The notes under the pieces: generated by a model
What the model saw: only the letters and a program-made list of their open reading frames with translations
What the model was told of the DNA's origin: nothing
The model's database searches: none
Shown: piece after piece, positions 1 to 12,691 of the stretch
Layout of the letters: each line of letters opens with the position of its first letter
How positions within the stretch are numbered: the first letter of the stretch is position 1
From: Warburgia ugandensis
Taxonomy: Eukaryota; Streptophyta; Magnoliopsida; Canellales; Canellaceae
Assembly (NCBI GenBank): GCA_035236585.1
Contig: CP141132.1
Span: forward strand, 53,323,880-53,387,879
Direction: 5' to 3'
Length of the DNA: 64,000 nucleotides
Translations under genes and position numbers: made by a program

Positions 1-455
1 TTAAGAATATTCTATGAGATTTGAAGTCAAAATGTACTTTTGGACAGTAATTTAGGTTATATTTTACTTGGAAACTAACAATTATGTATATAATGGCTAT
101 GTATTCACACACTCACATTCAGGGGCTTAATGAAATATCTTTAGTATAAAGATTGGATTTTGAACTATTGGTCATTTCTATTATCATGCTAAAACAAGAA
201 TGTTATGAATGTTAAGTACAAGAAAATTCTCTGAGATACATGAAGAACTTTTGTAAGGTTTTGAACATGTTTATGGGTAGCATTTCAAGAAACCCTTATA
301 AGACTATAACGCGTCAACTAGGGTACCCTAGAGGTTTAAAGACTTTCTACATATACAAAATGTAAATGATAGCACCTGCAAAAGTGGTTAGGATTTTTTT
401 ACTATTTTTCTTTTCTAATTTTTGTAGTTTTTCTCTAGGACTTGCAAAATATAAG
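1..455 (+). mobile_element. 3' non-coding tail of an Athila-like Ty3/gypsy element
   Basis: This stretch lies directly upstream of an LTR. It matches, in inverted orientation, 4939-5278 (for example the block around GTCAAAATGTACTTTTGGAC at 27-46), and more loosely 18740-19174. In all three places it precedes an LTR start, so I read it as the region between pol and the 3' LTR. The 'lightly A-rich, CTAGGACTTGCAAAATATAAGGG' type wording just before the LTR fits what Athila/Tat elements carry at this point. It is non-coding and its upstream part lies outside the window. A long terminal inverted repeat of a DNA transposon was considered and judged less likely. Confidence 0.5.
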
Positions 456-674
456 GGTATTATATATATATATATATATTACATACATATTTTAACCCTA
501 GAAATTACTTAATCATCACTAATTAGGGTTAATTCTATGTTTTAGAGGTCCAAGGTACAAACAAAAAATGCACAAATTTTACAATTTTACCCCTAAAAGA
601 GCAATTTTACTTTTTAGCTGCATTGTGAACCCATACATGCCAATCATAAATTTTATGATTTTAGATTGGAAATT

Positions 675-1126
675 AGATGTCAAATATGAAGCCATAGCAG
701 TCAGAAACCCTAAATGATATATAAAGCCTTATCCGTTCAAAATAGAGTGTTTGTATCAAGAGTAAGGTGATAAAACTTCCCATGCAAGTATATATGCATT
801 TTACAACCTTGGGAAGATTTTAAAGGAAGCTCAAATCATATACAATGGGAACTTCTAAAATAAAACAAGTCACAAGACCGACACCCATAAAAGACTTTTT
901 AGATGTCAAATATGAAGCCATAGCAGTCAGAAACCCTAAATGATATATAAAGCCTTATCCATTCAAAATAGAGTGTTTGTATCAAGAGTAAGGTGATAAA
1001 ACTTCCCATGCAAGTATATATGCATTTTACAGCCTTGGGAAGCTTTTAAAGGAAGCTCAAATCATATACAATGGGAGCTTCTAAAATAAAACAAGTTACA
1101 AGATCGACACCCATAAAAGACTTTTT
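675..1126 (+). repeat. 226-bp tandem duplication of an LTR promoter segment
   Basis: Two adjacent units (675-900 and 901-1126) begin AGATGTCAAATATGAAGCC and differ at only a few positions, so the duplication is much younger than the LTR itself. Each unit contains one TATATAAA box (718-725 and 944-951). The duplication therefore doubles the core promoter of the LTR. Confidence 0.95.
718..725 (+). promoter_or_regulatory. TATA box in duplicated U3 unit
   Basis: TATATAAA followed by GCC, repeated at 944-951 in the second unit. The position inside an LTR U3 region fits an RNA polymerase II core promoter. No initiation data are available from sequence alone. Confidence 0.4.
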
Positions 1127-3302
1127 CCTTGCTTTCTCCCTCCCACTCAATTGAAGGAATGGACCACCTAAGGGGAAACACAAAATTTCCAAGAAAATGT
1201 GGTGATTCCTACTCAATTCCAAGAGGAATACATGAAGAAATAAAGAGGATTGATGGAGAAAAACAAGAAGAAGAATAGAGAGAATTTATGGGAAATCTAC
1301 AGTTGAAAAACTATCTTACTTTCCAAGAACTTAAAGGTCAAGATCGATCCTTGTAGATGCATATCTAAGAAGTAAATAAAGGCACATTCAAGTAAGAATG
1401 GACCAATAAAAAGATAGATTTCAATGAAGACCAAATTGAAAGACTATTGGTGGACAATTTTCCATTAAGACACACGTAATTTCAAGGAAATGAGATCTTA
1501 CAAATAAGGAAAAAAACATCCCACCTATGTAGAATTCTATTAGCTAGAAGAAAAACAAGAGAAACCTAGAGTAGATAAGGAAATACCTAAGGAATGTAGG
1601 CCATTCACTCAAGGGCAGTCCAATCGAATGATGGAGAGTAAAAAAGCCTTACAAGAAGATCTTGATGAGTAAAATTAATCCAACCAAATCTCAGCCATTG
1701 AAGATAGGATGATGATGATCTAAAGATCAAGAATAAAGAATTGAAAAGGTAAAAACCCTTGTCACGTAGCCCTTATTGAAAAGTCAAATCAAAGTCCTAA
1801 GATCTCCACCATTGCTTACCTTCTAATGGTCTAAATTCATTACAAAGTTAGAAACAACAACACACTCCTATGAAAATCATGGATCACCCCCCATCCCTAC
1901 CTTATCCACTTTCTAATTTCAAACAAATCCACCTAACTCCTAGATTCTCACCTAATTCTCTCTTCCTTTGCCTTAAGAAATCTTCTTTCCAATCCACCTT
2001 ACCTCCTTCCTTTCCCCACTTTACTATTCCAACTCAACCAAATTCCATTCGAAGGAATAAAGACCTTCCCCATTCAATTTCACACCTCCCCCGCTATCTC
2101 CTCCCTTTCATATCAGCCAAATCATCTCAACCTTTCTTCCTTTAGATCCTAACTATCCATCCCTAGGGCTTCTACTCCTAAAACCTTATAAAAATGAGGT
2201 GAAGGAGAAAGGAAAATCTATCTCTTAACTTTCCCTTGACCTTGAAAGCTAAACCTAGGAAATAAAAGGAGAGAGATTACCTTTGTCAAGGCTCCCATAA
2301 GATCAAAGATGATCCATTAGAGAAGAGGTAAGTAAGCTCTACTATCCCCACTTCCCTTTCTTTCTTTCTCCCAACTTCTTTCTCATTCACCCTTTTTCTT
2401 CTTCATTCTTACATGCATCACCCTTAATTGCATAATTCACATGCGTCCTCCCTAATCCTCCATTAGTTCTACACATACCCCTCATCATCTACATATCTTT
2501 CTTCTCTTACATCTTCCACTCCATCACATCCGTGCATTATCACTTACCCTTGCACACACCCTTCTCCCATAACCTTTAGTTCCCCTATCTCAGTCATTAC
2601 AAGCATCATAATCCACAACCCCACCTCCTTTCTCTCTTCCACTCTTCCTTCCTTCCTCACACACAACCCCAATCTCTCATCCACCAATTACATGTATCTT
2701 GTTCTTCTATCTGCCATCTTTCTTTTACTTTCTTTTCACTTTTGGGATTTGGGAATCTAAGGAAAAGGAAGAAAGTCTTGTTTCCTCCTATGGAAGCCAA
2801 GGTCAATTCCAATTCCTAAATTATGGTACTTGATGAGTGACACAACAAAGTAAACCATAAAGCAAAATTCAAGCCCAGAAAAGAAGAAGAGGATATGTGA
2901 AGCACATTGTTGAGAGGCACAATGAAGGACTCTTATAGTAGCCACTTCAAGGAAATTTCTTATTTACTTTGTTTTTTCTTTATTTGTGTCTTTACTTTCC
3001 ATTGTAACCAAAGTTAGCTCAATGAAAGAGTTGCTTTCCTTTCCTTAGTTAGTTTAGTTCCTTTGCTTGCCTACTTGTTTCCTTAGATAGTTTTTGTACT
3101 TTGCTTTATTTACTTGCTTTAATTTAGTTTAGAATTATTTCCTTTCTCTAAAGATTGCTAGGTAAAGTAGAGTTATTTAGGCCTTAATTAACTCCTTTTA
3201 TCAAAGAGTCCTCATGGGATCAATTTGTATTTTCCTTTTCTATACTTCAATTTAATAGTGCACTTGTGATAGTTGTTAAAACTCATCATAAAACATCAAA
3301 TA

Positions 3303-4938
3303 TTCCTTTGAATCACACGCACAACCCACTACCCATTGTAATTTGTATTGCATGCACCACCCAAAACCAACTCTCTTTGAGTTACACACACAACATCTTT
3401 AAGGAGGAGCTACTTGTAAATGACCAACAAACAAGCAGCTCTCTCTTACTTTTTGTCTTCTACAAGCACCTCACCATACTCCTTGTATTTAATATGTTTC
3501 TTGTCTTTTCTTCTTAGGCAATTGCTTGATGAGGACAAAACAAGCAAGTAGCTTCTTGTCTTTTTTGCTTTAATGGGTTAGATAGTATAGGACTTACTTG
3601 CTTGGATTTCAATATGTAACTCCACTTGCCTTGCTTGGATTTCAATGCACCACCTCTAAGCAACCACTCCCTTTGTTTTCTAAGTGTAAAACTCAACGCC
3701 TCCTTCTTGTCCCAATTAATGTTCACATGAAGCACAAGGGGGGATGGAAATGTGCATTGAATGCTTCCTCTGTATTTGTAGTTCACTTGGAGAGCTTGAG
3801 GAGATGGAAGTTTCCTTGAGAAAACTCCCTCCTATCTCCTCCTTATCACTTCCATCTCTTCTTATCTCTTTATCACTCTTTCCTTCTCATCCCTTCCTTG
3901 TAAAACACGTTAATTTGTAGAAATAAATGGGTGTTCCATAACAACTTCCATGAATTTTCTTTGGTTTGTTGAAGAAGCTTGCTTCCTCCCTTCCTCTCAT
4001 CCGTAGGATTAAGCAAAACTTATAATGGATGGCTTGGATTTCCTAGAAATTTCCTTAGGCAAGCACATCTTAGCTTCCTACAAATTCTCCTCAACCCACC
4101 ATATTTCCCTCCACCAATCACAAGCCAAGCTTGAACACATTTTCTTCCTTAAAGCAAAACACATTTTTCTCGTAAAATGTTCTATCCACTGAAAAAATCT
4201 CCACCAATAGTCCTTTAAGCTTCACTCCTTTGCATGGATTTTTCTTGTTGATCCACCCTAGCTTAATGTATTCTCATTGAATGCTTTAAGATATCCTTGA
4301 GTTAGGATAGATCTTTACCATTGAATGTTCCAAAAGTGTACATGAATATGGGTTGTAGATTTCTCATTAATTCTCTCTCTCATCTACACCTTTCCCCCTT
4401 TTAATTCTCATGTAAAATGTTCTTTTATATATACTACACGTCCACTTGCATGGTCAAATCATGAACTCCCTTGTATGTCCCATCTTGGAGCTAAGAAAGA
4501 GAGAGAGTGGGAGGAAGAAGTCTTTAATGTGGGCACAAATTTTTTTACTTATTTTGTTTCATAAAAAGATCATATACATGTGCATCATTGTTCGTGAATC
4601 TAGCTTCTACTAGAAGCTCTCCAAAGTGGTGGAATGCTTGCTTCCATGCATGAGAAGTCTACTACCCTCACTTTTGATAAAGGCACTCTCTTTAGTACAG
4701 ATAAGGTTGGGGTTTGTGCTTGGGGTTTCTAATAGTGCTGAATATGATAATGAAACCACAATAGCATTCTAAACTTTTAGACTTCGTGGTTTATAGCTTG
4801 TAGACCCATAACATTTATTGGATGGTGAAATTGCTCTCTTTTAGGGTTGAAATAAACATTAATTAATTATATTTAAAATAATTTTAGGGTTAAAACTACT
4901 AAATATAGGGATGTTAAATATAATATATATATATATCA
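3303..4938 (-). mobile_element. 3' LTR (partial) of the minus-strand gypsy element
   Basis: Homologous to 11832-13934. The terminal TGATATAT (read on the minus strand) begins at 4938 and matches the LTR termini at 9442 and 13934. A minus-strand TATA-like box lies at 4422-4433. It holds one copy of a segment (about 4150-4520) that is tandemly doubled in the 5' LTR. Short open frames here are not protein-like. The lower end is cut at the junction with the opposed LTR at 3288. Confidence 0.6.
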
Positions 4939-6540
4939 AATACCCCAAAACTTTGCATTTTTCTAATTCTCTATAAAAGCTACAAAAAGAAACAATAGAA
5001 AAATATAATATTTCTAATACGAAAAGAAACAATATGAACGTCCATTATTTTTCTAAGAATTTTCTTTCACTCAGCTTTGATTAAACTCTTAACTTTAGAA
5101 TTGTTAATAAAAATAAGCAGTAGTTCAAAAGCCTACCCTTATGCTAAAGATATGTCATTACCAATCAAGCCTCAGAATGTGAGTGTGTGAATATAGCCAA
5201 TATATATGTAATTATCAGTCTCTAAATAAAATATAACCTAAATTATCGTCCAAAAGTACATTTTGACTTTAAATCTCAGAGGATGCAAATTACACTCAGA
5301 AAGAAGTCACTCAAAAATAGTACTCTCATCAATATGTGAGTAGAATAATGTATATCAATGCCAAATAATCTCACATATTTCATACACAAGGACAATAACT
5401 TTAAAAAAGTAAAATAAAATAAATATGATAATGGTCTCATGGAAAGGCTAACAACTATTAAAGAATGTTACACTCTATCAAATTCCTTTACTCATTCATA
5501 AATACATCAAGCCATACTATTCCTAAGATCAAGTTAGGACTTTTCACTATGACGAAACAAAGGGTTAGGACAGTGTTATCAAAGAAAGTGGTATAATAGT
5601 AGACAAAGGTATTTGAAAGAATATGTAAAGGCATTCTTCTATAGTATTCACAATCTTCTTTTCACATGAGAGTGAACATTCTTCTTTTCATTGGCAATCT
5701 TTCTTCACTTTTTCAATTTTTCGCTTGATTTTATTTATAGCCTTTTTGAATTCTTCTTCTTTTCAACCTTTTGATGTTCATCTCTTGAATTGTATTGTTT
5801 TACCTTTTTCTCAAGATAATCCTTCAACCAAATCTCTATATTGCTGGGTAGTGGATATATTATAGGGTTAAATTTGGTTAAAGGTGAATTAGCTATCAAA
5901 GAAAAGGCCTAATATAAAGGGTCAAGGGTTTAACTAGTGAGAATAACTCAGGAAACGCTATAGGCTTTGAGTGTTAACAAAAGGATAGCCTCTATCATCT
6001 CTTAGGCTTCATATGACTTAAAAATGACCATAAGCTTAAGAGATATACATCAGTCTTTTATATGATTTCTTAATAGTTGATCAAGAAAATAATAATGAGA
6101 CCAACTAGGAATATATATTCGCTAAAGAAAAATTGAAATTTAGGTAAAACCCTCTCAAAGAAAGAATAGCTCTAATCTCACATGGGTTACAAGTCTTTAC
6201 TAATCTTCTTTAGGTTCTCTAATTGATATTTACTCTTCAACTTAGATAATATATACGGCTATTTGTGCAATAATTATTTTCAAGGAAAACTTTAGAAAAA
6301 GAGTAACGAAATGGACTAATTGTGTGCAAATATATTAATAAGCTAAAGTTCAGAGATATATTGAATATTTAGACAATCTGAATTCTGGTCCTTATAAAGG
6401 AACTTACCATAAAATTTTGTTTTTCTCTTTTTAATGCAGTTTTGACTAAAAACCCAACAAAAGCCTACAATAGACACATCAACTTTGAAAATAACCCATC
6501 CCTAGACTTGAATTAAACATTGTCCTTAATGTTTAGAATT
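4939..6540 (-). mobile_element. 3' non-coding region of the minus-strand gypsy element
   Basis: AT-rich and without open frames. Read on the minus strand, the part near 6500-6530 has the phrase AACATTAAGGACAATGTTTAA followed by AGTCTAGGGATGGGTTA. That wording commonly marks the region after the last ORF in plant Athila/Tat elements. The distal part (4939-5278) is the inverted match to 1-455. Confidence 0.5.
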
Positions 6541-9417
6541 AAAAACCATGTACAAAGAAAATAATAAACCTTAGACAAAAGGTAGGAAGAATTGTAATTC
6601 CACTCCAATGATGGTGCATGGATCTATTGATGTTGTTATTTTGATGCAACAAATGTATAATAAATGCAAATGCAACTGTATGACACTGAATGTAGACTAA
6701 TTAATTAATCGGCTAAGCCCTAAACCTACACTAACAATGAAGGAGTTTAGAGAATAACTCACTCCACTTTAAAATCACATGATAGTTGATAGACATCCTC
6801 CACCTAGTGATTTGGGGTGGTGGTAGTACAAAACTATAGTACACCAGCATGAATCTAAATTACTTGGGAGGAACTTGAGATAAATTATCCCGAGTTCTAT
6901 GAAATTGAGGAAGGATAATGCTAACATTGAATTGCTGAAAATATTCCTCCTCTCTTACATTTTTTGAAATGCTAAGGTTAAGTTGACTCTACATCTCCCT
7001 TAAAAGGTGTTCATTTGCCTTTTGATGCAAAGAAATAGAGGGACATATACCATTTGTATCATCTTCTATACACCCTATAGCTTGTTGATGTTCTATTGTA
7101 ACTTAAATTGGCACACCTTCCTATTCTATATTAGAGTCTGAGGCATGGGTAACCAGAAAGGGACTAGATGAACCTAAAATTTCACATTTTGAATTAGCTA
7201 GTAAAGGCTGTAAGTTCAAATCTAATGCTTCCTGTGCAATGAATGGCTCAAATGGAATATCAAGAAATGGTCCTTCTTGGTCTTTTCATTTAGAAGTGTC
7301 AATCAATAGTAGTATCTAATAAATCATTCACTTTTTCAATGGAGTTATCTATGTCAAGATCAAAATTAAAATGAGCGAGACATGCCTCAAGGGGATCAAT
7401 ATTGGAGGAAGGTAGGGATGGTGTGGTCACTAGACTCTCCGTCTAAAAAGGGTCTTTAGAGTATGATATTATTGATATCTATATTTCAGTATTGATGGGT
7501 TTCTCATTATCTTTAACTTGTTATGTTTCCTCTTCACTTTCTAAAAATGCAACATAATCTGACCCATTTGAAATTGCAACTGCGCAATAGATTGTGAGTG
7601 GGACTGCATACTTTGTTTTAGATCATTCTAAAATTCGATAATGCTCTATATAAACTAACTAAGGGTCTCTTCTAATGATTGTTCCCTCTAGTGTGCGAGA
7701 AACAACTAAATTGGTCCAAGTTGTTATGGAACTAGGGCTCTAGGATAAGGTTGAGTGGGGGGATCGCAGATGGTCCTCCCTGAATATTCTAAGACCATGA
7801 GTAATTGGGATACCTAACCCATCCAAGATAGTAATCTTAGAATAGAGGGTCTTGGAATGCACTCATTGCATTCATTGGCTCCAAAGAATATTTAGTACAA
7901 GTGGAGCTAGATGGACACAAAGTAGTAGGATGTGCTAGATTAGAACAGATAGAACAAACCTCATGCTAAGGTTGCAGAGATGACTTGGTAGACAACATAA
8001 AAACCATCCAATGTATTAAAAGACTATCCACTCTTCCATCCTATATGTCAATCTACCTAGTGTACTGGATGGATTAGTAGAAGTCCCTATTTCATATATC
8101 ATCATGTTTAAGGGGTTTGAGTAAAATGACATGAGGGCTTTACTTCCAATATTTTGTTGGCTATATCCAATGCATGGTTAATTAGATCTACTTTATTACA
8201 TAACTATTGCTTAACAACCCATACGATCTTAGGATCTAAAAATACTAACTCTAGGTTTAAAGACCATGTATACACTAGCGTTTGGTGCAGTTGACTCAAC
8301 TTTGTATACAGCGAAAGAGTGCTTTTTTTTTTAATACCTAAACTAAAGTAATCTTAAACTAAATGGTATTCCCTATATGCAAATGATGCACAACGAAAAG
8401 GCACACACAATATAACTACCCCTACTGCAAAATAAGTTGAAGTTTTTTTTTTCTTGATTTTTTGCACAGTGAGAGGCTTTTTTATTATTTCTAATATAAG
8501 TACCTCCTCCTCTCTTTCAAACTTTAATTATGGCTTGCTAGTTAGATCCTCTCTTTAATCAACCACTTTGTAGGTAATATGAGTCTTCGAGTGTGTTGGT
8601 AGAGTTAGTCACTTAAATACCAACACAATTGATTAAGTAGGGGTCACTAGAGTAACAGTAATTTGCCTCCTTTCAAGAGGGTCTTTTGAGCTCATGAGCT
8701 CCTATAGGTCTCTTCTAAATTGATTTTAAATTAATTTGAGGGCTTGGGTGAGTCAGGTGATTTTTAACCTAGGTGGGCTAAGTAATGGTGATGAAATCCA
8801 CCCTTGATCTTGAAGAGGTTATTGCCCTTGCCAATCAATCAAACATTCTCACAATAATTCAATCAACATGTATTCCTTAAAGCAATAGACGTGCCTATAA
8901 TGTAAGAAAAGTAGTTGATCTAATGCAAAACCCTAGAATGTAAGAATTAATCGATGCTCATTATATGAAATTAACTACCACCAAAATACAACTAAATTAT
9001 CATGCACAACCTATGCTAGGAAATGTTAAGGAGCTTAGAAAAGCTCATAGCAGGGTCCTTGATTTCTCGTACACAAGTGAATCCATGTACATACTACCTC
9101 CTCTTTCAAGTTAGGATGGATCACCTATGCCCTATGTTATTACAACCCTTTTATTTATTTTCATTGAATCATAAAAATAAAAAAAAATACATTAGCCTCT
9201 CACTACAGTTCACTCAAAAAAACAAAAAGTTGTGATCTATTGTAAAATCTTCTCTGAGTCCTTCTCTAAATTCCTACAAAATTAAAATTAAAAGCGAGTA
9301 CCAAAAATCCCAAGAATTAGAGAAAATGTAAAAATGCAATTAGAATGTATGTAGCCCTAAACTACAACTAGTGGTAAAGTGACTTAAACTAGATTCTAAT
9401 CAAAACTTTATTACTAG
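6541..9417 (-). mobile_element. Degenerate gag-like internal region, minus strand
   Basis: Read on the minus strand, about 7960-7470 gives gag-tail-like text: a YLGWVRYPNYSW stretch resembling the 'NPGWRNHPNFSW' motif of plant Athila/Tat gag, followed by a Q-rich 'MQSHSQSIAQLQFQMGQI' stretch. About 7400-7300 gives a 'NIDPLEACLAHF' acidic segment like the gag-pol linker of these elements. No protease, RT, RNase H or integrase motif was seen. The 8300-9417 part is presumably leader and 5' gag and shows nothing more specific. Broken in many places. Confidence 0.5.
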
Positions 9418-9435
9418 TCCCCGGCAATGGTGTCA
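9418..9435 (-). other. Primer-binding site, tRNA-Asp type
   Basis: On the minus strand this reads TGACACCATTGCCGGGGA. It differs at three of 18 positions from the tRNA-Asp-complementary site (TGGCGCCGTTGCCGGGGA) typical of Athila/Tat elements. It lies 6 bases inside the LTR boundary at 9442, the expected place, and fixes the element's orientation as minus. Confidence 0.8.
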
Positions 9436-9780
9436 AAAACTTGATATATTTTAAATATTACTTCCGCAAGCAGGTAGGTTCACTATAGCATATACGAGGC
9501 AAATACGGGTCGATTCCTCAAGGATTCTATTTCTAGATTTTCATAGAACTTCAATTTAAATCTACTTTAGCCTAGCCAACCAATTAAGCAATTAAATAAA
9601 ATATACTTAAAAGCACTAAAAATATATAAAATTAACTAATTAACAAAATATAGGGTTTAGAATCCACTATACTAGAATTAAATATTTCTAAAATTAAGTA
9701 TTTTAGTTTTTTTAAATACACATGTTAATAGAATCTCAATGGATCTAAAAACGTGAACAATATTATCTTTAAAATTTTAT

Positions 9781-9812
<32 letters not shown>

Positions 9813-10015
9813 TACATACATTCTTAACTTTAGGGTTTAGTTTAGTTTAATATATTTTTTGAAGGTATAGTTTTTCTCTTTAGGTCATAGGCTATAAAAA
9901 ATTCTCATATATTAAACTATCTAACATATCATGTCTAGTATCCTTCTATAAGAATAATCATTAAATATATAAGCAAGAGTGCTAAACTCTAATAGTTATA
10001 TTTAAGCACTTGCAC

Positions 10016-10026
10016 CTAAATATACT
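10016..10026. repeat. Target-site duplication of LINE copy 1
   Basis: CTAAATATACT occurs here and at 11281-11291, exactly flanking the LINE. The perfect 11-bp match indicates target-primed insertion and little decay of the flanks since. Confidence 0.9.
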
Positions 10027-11280
10027 CATCATCATCATCATCATCATCATCAAGACCTTATCCCAATTAGGGGTCGGCCACATGAATCTTATTCCTCCAT
10101 TCCACTCTATTAAATACCATGGCTTCATTTAGTCCCAAAGTTTTTAAATCTTTCCTCACCACTTCTATCCACGTTCTTTTGGGCCTTCCCCTTGCCCTTT
10201 TAGAACCTTCAACTTGTATTGCCTCACTCCTTCTAACTGGTGCCGTTGTTGGCCTCCTTTGAACATGTCCAAACCATCTAAGTCTAATCTCCCTCATCTT
10301 GTTACCTATTGGTGCTATCCCTAAATTTCGTCTAATATTTTCATTTCTAATTCTATCCTTTCTTGTCTTACCACTCATCCATCTCAACATCCTCATTTTA
10401 CGCAACACTCACCTATGAGTATGATGTTCCTTAACCGCCCAACACTCGATCCATAGAGCATGGCCGGCCTTATAGCCATCCTATAGAATTTTCCCTTTAG
10501 TTTGAGTGGCACCCGCCGATCACATAAAACCCCCGATGCACATCTCCATTTGTTCCAACCCGCTTGGATTCTCTGGGTAACCTCCCTCTCAATCTCTCCA
10601 CTCTCATGGATCAATGATCCTAAGTATCGGAAGTGGTCTCTCATGGGGACCTCTTGGTTATCAATCTTGACTGGTGCTCCACTCCTACTCTCCTTGCTAA
10701 AATTACATTCCATATATTCTGTCTTAGTTTGGCTAATTTTAAATCCTTTCGATTCTACCGCTTCTCTCCACAAATTTCTAGCTTTATGTTGACACCCTCC
10801 CTTGTCTCATCAAGTAGGACTATATCGTCTGCAAATAGCATGCACCAGGGAATCTCCTCATGCGAGATGTTTTGTTAACTCATCCATAACTAATGTGAAA
10901 AGGTATGGACTTAATGCCGATCCTTGGTGCAATCCGACGGTGACAGAAAATCACCTACCACGCCACTAGTGGTCTTAACATTTATTCTTGCTCCCTCATA
11001 CATATCTTTAATTATGTCTATATACCCCTGAGAAACCCCTTTAACACCTAACACCCTCCATATTAACTCTCTAGGGACTCTATCATAAGCCTTCTCTAAG
11101 TCAATAAAGACCATGTGTAGGTCTTTTCTCCTCTCCCTATATTTCTCTACTAATTGTCTTAGTAAGAAAATAGCTTCCATGGTAGACCTCCCAGGCATGA
11201 AACCAAACTGATTCTCCGATACACTTGTTTCATGTCGTAGCCTCTTCTCAATGACTCTTTCAAAAAGTTTCATGGTGTGG
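10027..11280 (-). mobile_element. 5'-truncated RTE-clade LINE, copy 1
   Basis: Minus-strand reverse transcriptase fragment ending in an (ATC)n tail at 10027-10052, the tail type of RTE LINEs. Readable pieces, from N to C, include 'FERVIEKRLRH', 'NQFGFMPGRSTMEAIFLLRQ', 'MVFIDLEKAYDRVPRELIW' (first catalytic Asp region), a 'GSALSPYLF' block, an 'ADDIVLLDE' block (the DD of the catalytic site), and a C-terminal 'RLRWFGHVQRRP' segment. The coding sequence is split over at least three frames (11273-10911, 10773-10393, 10408-10067), so it is a pseudogene. The 5' half (endonuclease) is missing, as usual for truncated LINE insertions. An identical 11-bp duplication CTAAATATACT flanks it at 10016-10026 and 11281-11291. 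Confidence 0.92.
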
Positions 11281-12691
11281 CTAAATATACTAAATCATAA
11301 AAATATCTATATTTTCATATGCTATCATTCTAACCTTAGGTGAATAAATTTAACCTAAATGATTGAATAAAAATCTACAATTATAATAAGCAAACACAAG
11401 TAAACTATCTACTAACAAATAAAAATCAACAAAAGCATAAAGTAAAGACAAGCATTAGCAAACTTACTAATGGAAAAATAACCTCATTTCATTCAAAATT
11501 AAAGTGTTATAATGATGTTACATGTAATGACATACAGATAAGCAAAATAAATCCTACGAGAAAGAACTCTTTTAGCTATACTTCCCATTGCACCACTCAA
11601 CATTGAACCTCAATAAATTGGTTCTAGTGTGCAGCATCACCATGATTTTCATCTTCCAATCGATACCTCAACTTTTATTGTGTCACTCAACAAAAACCAT
11701 AGGATATCACCCTAAACATACCACTTCCCTAGGAAAACAACAACACACCACTCAACCATCCCAATATCTATGTATTAAATGTTAAGCACTTCTATCTCTC
11801 ACCCTTCTATTACACACATAAGATACAATCTTCCTTTGAATCATACGCACAACCTACTAGCCATTGTAATTTGTATTACACATACCAGCCACAATCAACT
11901 CTCTTAGAGTTCCATGAACAACATCTTTAAGAAGGAGATGCTTCTAAATTACAAACAAGCAAGCAGCTCTCTCTTACTTTTTGTCTCTACTAGCACCTCA
12001 CCACACTCCTTGTACTCAACGTGTTTTTTTTCTTTCTTTTTCTTTTTTTATTAGGTAGCTGCTTAATGAGGACAAAACAAGCAAGAAGCTTTGTCTTTTC
12101 TTCTTTAATGGGTTAGATACTATAGGACTTACTTTCTTGGATTTAAATGTGCACGTCTAGCTTGCCTTGCATGGATTTCAATGCTCCACTTGCAAGTAAG
12201 AACTTAACCTGTTTTCTACGTGTAACAGTCCTCAATGCTGCCTTCTTTCCCCAATCGATGTTCACATGTAAGCACAAGGGCAGATGGAAATGTACATTGA
12301 TTGCTTCTTCCCTATTTGTAGTTCACATGGAGATCTCAAGGAGGTCAAAGTTTCCTTAAGGAAACTCCCCCTATCTCCTCCTTATCTCTTCCTTCTCTTC
12401 TTATCTCTTTCTTTTCATATCTTTTTATCTCACTTTCCTTCTCATTCCTCCTTGTAAAACACATTGATTTTTAGATATAAAGGGGTGTTCCACGTGAAAT
12501 TCCATGAATTTGATTGGTTGGTTGAAGAAGCTTGCTTCCACCCTTCCTTTCATCTGTATGATCAAGCATATCTTAGAATGGATGGCTTGGATTTCCTTAG
12601 GCAAACACATGTTGGCTTCCTAAAAATTCTCCTCAACCCATTATATTTCCCTCCACCAATCACAAGCCAAGCTTAAACATATTTTCTTCCC

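Larger units (their letters stand above)
456..3288 (+). mobile_element. Athila-like Ty3/gypsy LTR, plus strand
   Basis: An LTR of about 2.8 kb. The start is approximate, near the (TA)n tract at 457-479. The end is set at 3288, where the text reads ...ACTCATCA after a typical LTR tail (GTGCACTTGTGATAG at 3258-3272). The U3 part is homologous to the minus-strand LTR at 3303-4938. It carries a promoter duplication (675-1126) and a second TATA-like box at 2187-2194 that is followed by C/T-rich leader sequence. Small open frames inside (for example 1870-2145) have no protein likeness. Fossil, age not measurable because its partner LTR is not in the window. Confidence 0.5.

Noticed and set aside
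1-5290. DNA transposon with ~450-bp terminal inverted repeats
   Set aside because: The inverted arms match gypsy 3' tail plus LTR U3 (also seen at 18740-19390 before an LTR), and no transposase is present.
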